From Betaproteobacteria bacterium HGW-Betaproteobacteria-16 (GTDB lineage Bacteria > Pseudomonadota > Gammaproteobacteria > Burkholderiales > Burkholderiaceae_C): 64,000 bases of DNA. Below the pieces are notes generated by a model. It made no database searches. It saw only the letters and a program-made list of their open reading frames with translations, and was not told the DNA's origin. Where the stretch lies: the NCBI GenBank assembly GCA_002840835.1, contig PHCQ01000031.1, forward strand, positions 1 through 64,000, written 5' to 3'. Below are positions 15,819 through 26,204 of the stretch, in pieces. Each line of letters begins with the position of its first letter. Position 1 is the first letter of the stretch. The position numbers were made by a program, and so were the translations under genes.

Positions 15819-18014
15819 ATGGCTTTTTGGCCCAGTGTCGTGATCGCCACGCCTGCCCACAGCGGCATCGGCGCCAGCCTCACTTACCGAAGTGAGTTGT
15901 CGCTAGCGCCGGGCACGCTGGTGCGCGTTCCGTTGGGCTCGCGCGAGGTGCTGGGCGTGGTGTGGGACTGTCCCGCCGAGCCACCGGAAGGGTTGACCGA
16001 GGCCCAGACCAAGGCAGTGGTGGGCGCACTGGAAGGCCTGCCGCCGCTCAACGAACGCTGGCGCCAGCTGGTGAGTTTTGCGGGGCGCTACTACCAGCGC
16101 AGCGCCGGTGAAGTGGCCTTGGCCGCCCTGCCGCCGCAGTTGCGCGAGCTCGATGCCACCCAGCTCGCGCGCCGGCTCAAGCGCCGGGCCAAGGCGTCGG
16201 CCCAGCCCGACGCGGCGCCCGATGGGCATGCACCACCCGCTGCCCCATGGCCGGCACTGAGCGCCGAGCAGGCCCAGGTGCTGGCTGAGCTGGAGGCTGC
16301 CAAAGCCCCGGTGCTGCTGTTCGGTGCCACCGGCAGCGGCAAGACCGAGGTGTACCTGCGGGCCACCCAGCGCGTGCTGGAACAGGCCGGCGACGACCAG
16401 GCGCCCACCCAGGTGCTGGTGATGGTGCCGGAGATCAACCTGACGCCGCAGCTGGAATCGCGCTTTCGGGAGCGGTTCGAGCCGCTGTTTGGTGCTGGCG
16501 CAGTGGTCTGCCTGCACAGCGGCATGACACCGGCGCAGCGCCTGACCAGCTGGCTGGCGGCGCACACTGGCCAGGCGCGCATCGTGCTGGGCACGCGGAT
16601 GGCGGTGTTTGCCAGCCTGCCCGGGTTGCGCCTGATCGTGGTGGATGAAGAACACGACCCCAGTTACAAGAGCCAGGATGGGTCGCGGTATTCGGCGCGG
16701 GACCTGGCGGTGTACCGGGCCAAGGTGGAGACGGAGGCCCTGGCCGTTGAAGCAGTGGCTGGGCGGGCAGGCCCTCACCCCCGCCCTCTCCCAGTGGAAG
16801 AAGGAACAAAGTCCCTTCGCTGCCAGGTGCTGCTGGGTTCCGCAACCCCTTCGCTGGAGAGCTGGCACGCGGCCGACCAGGGGCGCTACCTGAGGCTGGA
16901 GATGCCGGGGCGCATCGGCGGGGGCAGCCTGCCGCGTCTGCGGTTGGTGGACATGAACCACCAGCCCAAGGGCGCCGTTCTGGCGCCACCGCTGGTGGCG
17001 GCCATGGCCGAACGCATCGGGCGGGGCGAACAGTGCCTGGTGCTGCTGAACCGGCGCGGCTATGCCCCGGTGCTGGCCTGTCACGCCTGTGGATGGAAAA
17101 GCGGTTGCCCACACTGCAGCGCTTACCGCGTGTTCCACAAACTGGACCGCACCCTGCGCTGCCACCACTGCGGCTTCACCGAGCGCGTGCCGCGCGCCTG
17201 CCCGGATTGCGGCAACCTCGACATTTCGCCCGTGGGCCGCGGCACCGAACAGGTGGAAGAACAGCTGGCCGGTTTGCTGGCCGACGTGAAACGCGCCGAC
17301 GGCGACCCGGCGCGCGTGGCGCGCATGGACGCCGATTCCACCCGACTCAAGGGCAGCCTGGAGGTGCAACTGGCGGCCTTGCACAGCGGCGAGGTGGACG
17401 TGCTGGTGGGCACGCAGATGATCGCCAAGGGGCACGACTTCCGGCGCATCACCTTGGTGGCCAGCGTGAACGCCGACAGCGCCCTGTTCGCCAGCGACCA
17501 CCGCGCGCCAGAGCGGCTGTTCGCGCTGCTGATGCAGGCGGCCGGCCGTGCCGGGCGTGACGCCGCCCAGAGCGAGGCCAGCGAGATGTGGGTGCAGACC
17601 TGGTACCCGCAGCACCCGCTGTTTGCGAGCCTGAAGAAACACGACTTCCCGGGTTTTGCGGCCGAGCAGCTGGCCGAACGCGAATCCGCCGCCATGCCGC
17701 CCTACGGCTTCCAGGCCCTGCTGCGCGCCGACGCCCGCACCCAGGCCGCCGCCCAGGCGTTCCTGAACGCGGCGGCCGAACAGGGCGCCGGCCTGCCCCA
17801 CCGCGGCGAGATCACCCTGTACCCGGCGGTGCCGCTGACCATCCAGCGCGTGGCCAATGTGGAGCGTGCGCAATTGCTGGTGGAATCACCCTCACGCGCG
17901 GCGCTGCAGCGCTTTCTGGCCGCCTGGCAGCCGGTGCTGCTGGCCTGCCGCGGCTTGCCGGAAGCGCGAGGCTTGGTGCGGTTTGCAGTGGATGTGGATC
18001 CGCTGTCCATCTGA
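15819..18014 (+). CDS. priA: Primosomal protein N' / replication restart helicase
   Basis: PriA reloads DnaB at stalled forks, using superfamily 2 3'-5' helicase activity. The 731-residue protein has an N-terminal DNA-binding domain, Walker A FGATGSGKTEVYL (about residue 170), DEEHD box (VVDEEHDPSYKSQDGSRYSARD), LGSATPSLES, and the zinc-binding cysteines in ACHACGWKSGCPHCSAY and CHHCG...CPDCG, followed by GRGTEQ and the QMIAKGHDF segment. Between the motif around RDLAVYRAK and VLLGSATPS there is an extra stretch with PHPRPLPVEEG encoded by a GC-rich repeat. Upstream are DnaA boxes. The start ATG at 15819 matches the family N-terminus. Confidence 0.96.
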   Translation: MAFWPSVVIATPAHSGIGASLTYRSELSLAPGTLVRVPLGSREVLGVVWDCPAEPPEGLTEAQTKAVVGALEGLPPLNERWRQLVSFAGRYYQRSAGEVALAALPPQLRELDATQLARRLKRRAKASAQPDAAPDGHAPPAAPWPALSAEQAQVLAELEAAKAPVLLFGATGSGKTEVYLRATQRVLEQAGDDQAPTQVLVMVPEINLTPQLESRFRERFEPLFGAGAVVCLHSGMTPAQRLTSWLAAHTGQARIVLGTRMAVFASLPGLRLIVVDEEHDPSYKSQDGSRYSARDLAVYRAKVETEALAVEAVAGRAGPHPRPLPVEEGTKSLRCQVLLGSATPSLESWHAADQGRYLRLEMPGRIGGGSLPRLRLVDMNHQPKGAVLAPPLVAAMAERIGRGEQCLVLLNRRGYAPVLACHACGWKSGCPHCSAYRVFHKLDRTLRCHHCGFTERVPRACPDCGNLDISPVGRGTEQVEEQLAGLLADVKRADGDPARVARMDADSTRLKGSLEVQLAALHSGEVDVLVGTQMIAKGHDFRRITLVASVNADSALFASDHRAPERLFALLMQAAGRAGRDAAQSEASEMWVQTWYPQHPLFASLKKHDFPGFAAEQLAERESAAMPPYGFQALLRADARTQAAAQAFLNAAAEQGAGLPHRGEITLYPAVPLTIQRVANVERAQLLVESPSRAALQRFLAAWQPVLLACRGLPEARGLVRFAVDVDPLSI
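16770..16815 (+). repeat. Dispersed-repeat-like insert inside priA
   Basis: The DNA reads GCCCTCACCCCCGCCCTCTC followed by CCAGTGGAAG, the typical core of intergenic 'CTCACCCC-CCCTCTCCC' repeats found between genes in many Proteobacteria. Here it is read in frame as GPHPRPLPVEEGTKS. In PriA relatives I know, the two flanking motifs are separated by only a few residues, so the insert of some 25-30 residues sits in a surface loop and keeps the frame. Confidence 0.6.
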
Positions 18015-18071
18015 GTCGGCGCCTTCTCCGCAGCCAACAGGACGCATCAACCCGCACCCCTCCATCCCTCC

Positions 18072-18488
18072 ATGCGCACGCTAGCACTTGCTGCCATTCG
18101 GCTCTACCAGCGCTTTGTTTCACCACACAAGGGATTTGCCTGCGCCTACCGTGTGCACACCGGTCGCTGCAGCTGCTCACAACTGGGGTTTCGGGCCATC
18201 CGCCGCTTTGGCGTGACCAAGGGATGGGGGTTGTTGCGCCAGCGCACCGGCCTGTGCGGTGTGGCCCATCGACGTTTCACACCGCTGCGTCCGCGCCCGC
18301 CTTCAAGGGAGCGGGGCGACTGCGATCTGCCGTGTGACTTCGACTTCTCGCCTTCGCCAGGCAAGTGGGGTTGGTGCGACTTTCTGAACTGCTGCGACTT
18401 TGGCAGTTGTGGTGGGTCCGAGGCCAAAAAGAAACGCAAGGCAGAGGACAAGGTCTACCTGCCGCCCCGCAGCCAACGCAATGGATGA
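18072..18488 (+). CDS. YidD-like membrane insertion factor with Cys-rich tail
   Basis: The first 60 residues match YidD (membrane protein insertion efficiency factor): ALAAIRLYQRFVSPHKGFAC, CRYxPSCS-like AYRVHTGRCSCSQLGFRAI and RFGVTKGW. YidD is usually about 70-90 residues; this one has 138, with a tail rich in Cys, Asp and Gly (CDLPCDFDF, WCDFLNCCDFGSCGG) and a basic end. YidD normally lies between rnpA and yidC; here it is an orphan 57 bp behind priA. It may be a specialised paralogue. Relation to the YidD fold is inferred from the N-terminus only. Confidence 0.72.
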   Translation: MRTLALAAIRLYQRFVSPHKGFACAYRVHTGRCSCSQLGFRAIRRFGVTKGWGLLRQRTGLCGVAHRRFTPLRPRPPSRERGDCDLPCDFDFSPSPGKWGWCDFLNCCDFGSCGGSEAKKKRKAEDKVYLPPRSQRNG

Positions 18489-18530
18489 AGTGTGACGAGA
18501 ACGCCCCCCACACACGCCACACCCGGTGCT

Positions 18531-18944
18531 TCACGCGGTGATCAGCTCCTGTACCGGCCAGAGCTGCTCCAGCGTGTGAATCACGTCTCGCAACTTGAAC
18601 GGCTGCAGCAGCAGGCGCCGCACGTCCAGTTCCTTGAGACGGCCCACGAGCGCCCCGTCGCCTGCGCGGGCCATCGCGGCCACCGGCATGTTGGCGTCGC
18701 AACGGTAGGCGCCATTTCGAAGCCGTGACAGAAATGCCAGGGCCGACTCGCCTTCGGCCAGCGAAATCAGCAAGCCATGGGGCGTTCCGGTCTTGAGCCA
18801 TTCTTCTGCCGACGCGACGCTGATCGTCTGGCACACGCGCGCAATGTGCATGTCGCGACACACCGACGTGACCGTGCCGCGCACCAACCCGTCGGGTTCG
18901 ATCAGCAGCACCTTGCGGGTGACCCCGCCTGCTCGCGCACTCAT
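18531..18944 (-). CDS. Degenerate response-regulator receiver domain protein
   Basis: A 137-residue stand-alone receiver-like domain: KVLLIEPDGLVRGTVTSVCR (acidic pocket at Glu16/Asp18), then beta3 HGLLISLAEG and beta5 LLLQPFKLRD. The phosphoacceptor Asp is replaced by Ser61 and the conserved Lys of the KPF motif by Gln114. The domain therefore probably cannot be phosphorylated normally. It overlaps the upstream GAF gene by four bases (ATGA), so the two proteins are made together and likely interact. No histidine kinase is adjacent. Confidence 0.75.
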   Translation of the reverse strand: MSARAGGVTRKVLLIEPDGLVRGTVTSVCRDMHIARVCQTISVASAEEWLKTGTPHGLLISLAEGESALAFLSRLRNGAYRCDANMPVAAMARAGDGALVGRLKELDVRRLLLQPFKLRDVIHTLEQLWPVQELITA

Positions 18945-19441
18945 GCCGCAGCCTCTTCGCGGCGGAAAAGTTCGTCCACCACCAGGTCGCGCAGGCCACC
19001 GAGGATGGCCGCGTCCAGCTTGTCGAAATCGCGCGGGCGTCGGTCCATGATGCACAGCGTGCCGACCACCTGGCCATAGGGAAGGCGAAGGCCCGCCCCG
19101 GCATAGAAGCGGATGAAGGGATGGCCGATCACCAGCGGGTTGTCGGCAAAGCGGGGGTCCCGGAGCGCGTCGGGGACCACCAGGGGTTCCGACTTGTTGA
19201 TGGCATGGCCGCAAAAGGAAACGTCTCGCTTCGTCTCGCAAACGTCCAGGCCAAAGTTCGACTTGAACCACTGGCGGTCCTGGTCCACCAGGGACACCAG
19301 CGCGATCGGCACGTCGAATTCCTTCGCAGCGAAGGCCGAGATGCGGTCGAAGCGCTCTTCGGGCGCGGTGTCCAGAATCAACAGTGAACGAAGCGCCTCC
19401 AGGCGCTTGGCCTCGTTTCGGGGCAAGGGAGCTGCGAGCAT
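18941..19441 (-). CDS. GAF domain sensor-like protein
   Basis: A 166-residue cytoplasmic protein that is essentially one GAF domain of the class found at the start of many diguanylate cyclases and kinases: NEAKRLEALRSLLILDTAPE, ERFDRISAFAAKEFDVPIAL, VSLVDQDRQWFKSNFGLDV and RDVSFCGHAI, ending with the PYGQVVGTLCIMD strand. No output domain is attached; the degenerate receiver encoded in the overlapping next gene may be the partner. The start at 19441 is preceded by GGAG at good spacing; two in-frame ATGs lie upstream without better signals. The ligand is unknown. Confidence 0.8.
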   Translation of the reverse strand: MLAAPLPRNEAKRLEALRSLLILDTAPEERFDRISAFAAKEFDVPIALVSLVDQDRQWFKSNFGLDVCETKRDVSFCGHAINKSEPLVVPDALRDPRFADNPLVIGHPFIRFYAGAGLRLPYGQVVGTLCIMDRRPRDFDKLDAAILGGLRDLVVDELFRREEAAA

Positions 19442-19505
19442 GGGGTCTCCGGGTGGTCTGTACATCAGGTTCATCGGCACACAAGCGCAAAACGTGAGCT
19501 TGAAC

Positions 19506-19535
19506 TTGAACCAAACATAAGCAAACTGCGATATA
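19506..19535 (+). promoter_or_regulatory. Candidate promoter of the metallo-hydrolase gene
   Basis: TTGAAC (19506-19511) and GATATA (19530-19535) are spaced by 18 bp in an AT-rich gap between divergent genes. The gap also holds a direct TTGAAC-like repeat just upstream. Moderate match only. Confidence 0.35.
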
Positions 19536-19572
19536 AGCAGAAAACAGCACAACAACCTCCTGGAGACATGCC

Positions 19573-20538
19573 ATGCGCCATGCCGCCCTGCGCGCCCTTC
19601 TGGCCCTGAGCCTGACCCTTGCCTTCACCGCTCCTGCCCGGGCAGCCGACGCCGAGCCGCCGATGCAGACCGTGCGCGTGGCGCCGAACACCCACTACGT
19701 GCAAGGCCTGTCGCAACTGGGCTCGCCAAAGAACCAGAACTTCATCAGCAACGCCGGCTTCGTGGTCACACCGGCGGGCGTGGTGGTGGTGGATGCCCTG
19801 GGTTCACCCCGGCTGGCCGAGCGCCTGACCGCTGCCATCCGGAGAATCACACCCCTGCCCATCACCCACGTGGTGGTCACCCACTACCACGCGGATCACA
19901 TCTACGGGCTGCAGCACTTCAAGGCCATGGGTGCGCAGATCGTGGCCCATCGGGCGGCGCAGGCCTACATCCAGTCCGACACCGCGCGGCTGCGGCTGGA
20001 GGCTTCGCGCAGCGACCTGGCACCGTGGATCGACGACAAAACGCGCATTGTGGAGGCCGACCTCTGGGTCGATGGCCCCACGTCGTTCAAGGTGGGCGGC
20101 GTGGTGTTCGAGGTGGATCACGTGGGGCCCTCGCACACGCCGGAAGACCTGGTCGTTTACGTGCCGTCGGAGCGCGTGCTGTTTGCCGGTGACCTGTTCT
20201 TCAACGGCCGCCTGCCTTTTGTGGGCATGGCCGACAGCAGCCAGTGGATCCGTTCGCTGGAGCGCGTGCTGGCCTTTGACACGGCCGCGGTGGTGCCCGG
20301 ACACGGCACGGCATCGACCGAACCGCGCAAAGACATCGGCATGACGCGCGACTACCTCAAGCACCTGCGCGCCAGCATGGCGCGCGCGGTGGAAGATTTT
20401 GTGCCGTTCGAAGAGGCCTACGCCACCACCGACTGGAGCGCCTTCGAGGCCACGCCCATGTTCCAGTTCGCCAACCGCATGAACGCCTACAACACCTACC
20501 TGCTGCTCGAACAGGAGGCGCTTGGCAAAAAGCGCTGA
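19573..20538 (+). CDS. Secreted MBL-fold metallo-hydrolase
   Basis: A 321-residue protein with a signal peptide (LLALSLTLAFTAPARA, cleavage near residue 24) and the metallo-beta-lactamase zinc motif THYHADH at 103-109, a later His in VGPSHTPEDLVVYVP, Asp in LFAGDLFF and His in VVPGHG. It belongs to the periplasmic group often annotated as quinoprotein-relay or SoxH-like hydrolases; the substrate is unknown. GGAG lies eight bases before the ATG. It converges with katG, and the shared intergenic hairpin ends transcription from the katG side. Confidence 0.86.
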   Translation: MRHAALRALLALSLTLAFTAPARAADAEPPMQTVRVAPNTHYVQGLSQLGSPKNQNFISNAGFVVTPAGVVVVDALGSPRLAERLTAAIRRITPLPITHVVVTHYHADHIYGLQHFKAMGAQIVAHRAAQAYIQSDTARLRLEASRSDLAPWIDDKTRIVEADLWVDGPTSFKVGGVVFEVDHVGPSHTPEDLVVYVPSERVLFAGDLFFNGRLPFVGMADSSQWIRSLERVLAFDTAAVVPGHGTASTEPRKDIGMTRDYLKHLRASMARAVEDFVPFEEAYATTDWSAFEATPMFQFANRMNAYNTYLLLEQEALGKKR

Positions 20539-20541
20539 CGC

Positions 20542-20576
20542 AAAAAAACGCCCCGCCAGTGGCCCGGCAGGGCGTT
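20542..20576 (-). terminator. Intrinsic terminator of katG
   Basis: On the minus strand AACGCCC pairs with GGGCGTT (20576-20570 with 20553-20547), with an inner GCC/GGC stem, and is followed directly by seven T residues (complement of 20542-20548). It begins about 40 nt after the katG stop. This is the clearest Rho-independent terminator in the window; on the plus strand the hairpin lacks a T-tract. Confidence 0.85.
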
Positions 20577-20616
20577 GGGGCCGGTGCTCATCCGACCCGG
20601 CTCACGTGTTGAAGCG

Positions 20617-22869
<2,253 letters not shown>

Positions 22870-22979
22870 TCAGCCATGGCGGCCAGGATTTGCAGCCAAC
22901 TGGCGTCAAGCGCTGGGACAGAATGGCTCGGGTACATGGCTGCTCCGGTTGGTTGGAGCCACGACTTTAGAAGTTCCCT

Positions 22980-23011
22980 ATTGATTTGTCGACATAATTA
23001 GGCAAATCAAT
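22980..23011. promoter_or_regulatory. Inverted repeat upstream of katG, candidate operator
   Basis: ATTGATTTG (22980-22988) and CAAATCAAT (23003-23011) are perfect 9-bp arms around a 14-bp AT-rich spacer, within an AT-rich island between katG and the AEC gene. Further matches CTA/TAG flank it. The layout fits a dimeric regulator site overlapping the katG promoter; it does not match the spaced ATAG/CTAT pattern of E. coli OxyR exactly. Confidence 0.5.
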
Positions 23012-23070
23012 GCAATAGCGTCTGCCAATGCGGCGGCGCAGCATCTTGCGCCCGGCTGCTTTCCGCGCGA

Positions 23071-24033
23071 TCAGATCAGCAGGGCCACGGCCCCGGAGAA
23101 CGACAGAAAGGCCGCCGCCGTGGTGACCAGGATGATGCGGGCAATGCGCCCGTTGTCGGCACCCAGCCGTTCGGCCAGCAGCGACACATTGCTGGCACTT
23201 GGCAAGGCCGAAACCAGCACCATCACGGTCAACGCAAATGGCTGCAGGGGCACACCCAGCTGGATGGCCGCCGTGCCCACGCCCAACACCAGCAGCGGAT
23301 GCAGCACCAGCTTCATCAGCGTGACGGGGAGATAGTCAGACAAGGGCATGGGGTGGTTGGCCTGCAGTTGCGCGCGGGCCAGCACCGCGCCAATGGTGAA
23401 GAGCGCCACCGGGGAGGCGGCGTCGGCCAGCAGCCACACGGTCTGTTCGACCGGCTTTGGTAGCGTGAACTCCATTGCAGACGCCACGGCGCCCAGCAGA
23501 ATGGCCCAGGGCATGGGATTCGCAGCCACACCGCGCAGCGCCTTCTTTCCGGCGTCCAGCATGGCCCGTCCTCCGTGGCCTTCGCCTTCGTCCAGCCGGG
23601 AAAGTGCCACACACAGGGAACTGGTCATGATCATGTCGACGAAGATGAGCAGGATGATGGGCCCCGCACTGGCCGGCCCCAGCAGGGCCGCCAGCAGCGG
23701 CACCCCCATGAACCCGGTGTTCGGGAATGCCGCCACCAGCGCACCCATCGATGCGTCGTTCCAGCGGATGCGGCTGTTCAGCGACATGGCCACCGCGAAG
23801 GCCACCATCACCAGCGCGCAGACCGCGTACACCCCGGCAACCGACGCGTCGAGCAGTTGAGCGATGGGCGTCGTGGATCCGAAGCGGAAGAGCAAGGCCG
23901 GCAGCGCGAAATACAGCACGAAACTGTTCAGGCCGGGAATGGCTTCCAGCGGCAACATGCGCCGATGCGCCGCCACAAAGCCGGCGAGCACGAGCGCAAA
24001 GAAGGGTAAGGTGACGAGGAGGACGGTAAGCAC
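23071..24033 (-). CDS. AEC family transporter (auxin efflux carrier-like permease)
   Basis: An integral membrane protein of about 320 residues with ten hydrophobic helices in two halves separated by a polar loop (LSRLDEGEGHGGRAMLDAGK), as in AEC permeases. Family features include FVLYFALPALLF, AAFPNTGFMGVPLL (the conserved NxGFMGxP) and VLVSALPSASNVSLLAERLG. Bacterial members move malate, malonate or other small acids; the substrate is unknown. No ATG begins the frame; GTG at 24033 or TTG at 24054 are candidates and neither has a good Shine-Dalgarno. It is divergent from rep. Confidence 0.85.
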   Translation of the reverse strand: MLTVLLVTLPFFALVLAGFVAAHRRMLPLEAIPGLNSFVLYFALPALLFRFGSTTPIAQLLDASVAGVYAVCALVMVAFAVAMSLNSRIRWNDASMGALVAAFPNTGFMGVPLLAALLGPASAGPIILLIFVDMIMTSSLCVALSRLDEGEGHGGRAMLDAGKKALRGVAANPMPWAILLGAVASAMEFTLPKPVEQTVWLLADAASPVALFTIGAVLARAQLQANHPMPLSDYLPVTLMKLVLHPLLVLGVGTAAIQLGVPLQPFALTVMVLVSALPSASNVSLLAERLGADNGRIARIILVTTAAAFLSFSGAVALLI

Positions 24034-24131
24034 GGTGGGGGATTGTCTCAGCAACGGCCGTGCACCCCGCTGACGACCGGCAGACCGGTATCATCAACCG
24101 CTTTGCCCCGCTTGCGAGTCTGCGTCACCCC

Positions 24132-26204
24132 ATGTCCCACGGCCTGAACCTTGCCCAACTCGAAGCCGTGAACCACCTGGGCGGGCCCTGTCTGGTGCTG
24201 GCCGGTGCGGGTTCGGGCAAGACGCGGGTGATCACCCACAAGATCGGTCGCCTCATCCAGGCCGGGCTGGCTGCAGACCGAATCGCCGCCATCACCTTCA
24301 CCAACAAGGCCGCCGCTGAAATGCGCGAGCGGGCCAAACAGTTGGTGGGCCGCGATGCCCGCAAGGTGCTGGTCTGCACCTTCCATGCGCTGGGTGTTCG
24401 CCTGTTGCGCGAAGACGGCGAGGTGCTGGGCCTGAAGAAGAACTTCAGCATCCTGGACACCGACGACATCACCACCATGCTGAAAGACTGCGGCGGCACC
24501 ACCGACGCCAACACCGCGCGCGGCTGGCAATGGGCCATCAGTGCGCTAAAGAGCGCGGGCCTCACGGCCGCCCAGGCGCTGGCACAGGCCAAGGACGAAA
24601 ACGAACGCGTGACCGCGACCATCATGGCGCGCTACGAAGAACGCCTCACTGCCTACCAGAGCGTGGACTTCGACGACCTGATCAGCCTGCCGCTCAAGCT
24701 GCTGACCGAGCACCTCGACGTGCGCGAGCGCTGGCAGAAGAAGATGGGCCACGTGCTGGTGGACGAGTACCAGGACACCAACGCCACGCAGTATGAGCTG
24801 CTCAAGCTGCTGGTGGGTGAACGCGCGCGCTTCACCGCCGTGGGCGACGACGACCAGAGCATCTACGGCTGGCGCGGCGCCACACTGGACAACCTGAAAC
24901 GCCTGCCGCAGGACTTTCCCGAGCTGAAAGTCATCAAGCTGGAGCAGAACTACCGATCCACCAGCGCCATCCTGCGCGCGGCGAACAACGTGATCGGCCC
25001 CAACCCCAAGCTGTTTCCCAAGACCTTGTGGAGTGACCTGGGCGAAGGGGAACCGGTGCGCGTGGTGGACGCCGACAACGAAGAGCACGAGGCCGAGCGC
25101 GCAGTGGCACGCATCCAGAGCCTGCGAGCCAGTTCACAACACAAGGAGTGGCGCGACTTCGCCATCCTCTACCGTGCCAACCACATGGCACGCCCGTTCG
25201 AGCAGTCGCTGCGCCGCGCGCAGATTCCGTACAAGGTCTCCGGCGGGCAGAGCTTTTTTGACAAGGCCGAGATCCGCGATCTGTGCGCCTGGCTGCGACT
25301 GCTGGTGAACAACGACGACGACCCGGCGTTCCTGCGCTCGGCGACCACGCCCAAGCGCGGCATCGGCCACACCACGCTGCAGCAACTGGGCAACTTCGCC
25401 ACGCAGTACAAGCTGAGCCTGTTCGAAGCCTTGTTCTCGCACTCGCTGGGCACCGCCCTGCCCGCGCGTGCCGTGGCCACGCTGCACGAATTCGGCCGCG
25501 CGGTGAACGACCTGGAATACCGCGCCCGCCACACCGTGGGCCATGAGGCGGCGCGCGCCTTCCTCACCGAATGGCTGAAGGACATTGCCTACGAGAAGCA
25601 CCTGTACGACAGCGAAGACAACGAAAAGGTCGCGGCTGCACGCTGGACCAATGTGATGGATTTCTGCGACTGGGTGGCCTGTCGCTGCGGCGGCAAGATC
25701 GAGGACGATGCCGGGGTGCAGGTGGAGACGGAGCGGAAAACACTGCTGGAGGTGGTGCAGACCATCGCGCTGATTTCCACATTGAGCGAACGCGAACAGG
25801 ACCAGAACGTGGTCACGCTCTCCACCCTGCACGCCTCCAAAGGCCTGGAATGGCCGCATGTGATGCTGGTGGGTGTGAACGAAGGCCTGCTGCCCTTCAA
25901 GATGGACGAAGAAAGCAACCGCGACGCCAGCGCCGAAAGCCTGGCGCAGCGCCTGCAGGAAGAGCGCCGCCTGATGTACGTGGGCATCACGCGGGCACAA
26001 CGCACACTGGCGGTGAGCTGGCTCAAGCGCCGCAAGAAGGGCCGCGAAAGCGTGCCCGGGCAGGCCAGCCGGTTCATCAAGGAAATGGCGCTGGACGAAA
26101 ACACGGTCAAGGAAGACCCGCGCGAAAAGCTGCGCGCCCTGCGTGCCGAGTTCGCCCAGCGCGCCACCGATCAGGCGGCACTGAAGGCCGCCGAAGCACC
26201 ATGA
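24132..26204 (+). CDS. rep: ATP-dependent DNA helicase Rep (UvrD/Rep family)
   Basis: A superfamily 1A 3'-5' helicase of 690 residues that helps replication forks pass obstacles. All SF1 motifs are visible: LNLAQLEAVNHLGGPCLVLA with AGAGSGKTRVIT (Walker A near residue 30), AAITFTNKAAAEMRERA, HVLVDEYQDTNATQYEL, GDDDQSIYGWRGA, EQNYRSTSAIL, VTLSTLHASKGLEWPHV and YVGITRAQ. Length and lack of a long C-terminal Tudor tail point to Rep rather than UvrD. The start ATG at 24132 opens the family N-terminus. The stop overlaps the next gene by ATGA. Confidence 0.9.
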   Translation: MSHGLNLAQLEAVNHLGGPCLVLAGAGSGKTRVITHKIGRLIQAGLAADRIAAITFTNKAAAEMRERAKQLVGRDARKVLVCTFHALGVRLLREDGEVLGLKKNFSILDTDDITTMLKDCGGTTDANTARGWQWAISALKSAGLTAAQALAQAKDENERVTATIMARYEERLTAYQSVDFDDLISLPLKLLTEHLDVRERWQKKMGHVLVDEYQDTNATQYELLKLLVGERARFTAVGDDDQSIYGWRGATLDNLKRLPQDFPELKVIKLEQNYRSTSAILRAANNVIGPNPKLFPKTLWSDLGEGEPVRVVDADNEEHEAERAVARIQSLRASSQHKEWRDFAILYRANHMARPFEQSLRRAQIPYKVSGGQSFFDKAEIRDLCAWLRLLVNNDDDPAFLRSATTPKRGIGHTTLQQLGNFATQYKLSLFEALFSHSLGTALPARAVATLHEFGRAVNDLEYRARHTVGHEAARAFLTEWLKDIAYEKHLYDSEDNEKVAAARWTNVMDFCDWVACRCGGKIEDDAGVQVETERKTLLEVVQTIALISTLSEREQDQNVVTLSTLHASKGLEWPHVMLVGVNEGLLPFKMDEESNRDASAESLAQRLQEERRLMYVGITRAQRTLAVSWLKRRKKGRESVPGQASRFIKEMALDENTVKEDPREKLRALRAEFAQRATDQAALKAAEAP

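Noticed and set aside
15903-17873. 656-codon minus-strand frame inside priA
   Set aside because: It is the antisense shadow of priA, with no recognisable domain and no ribosome site.
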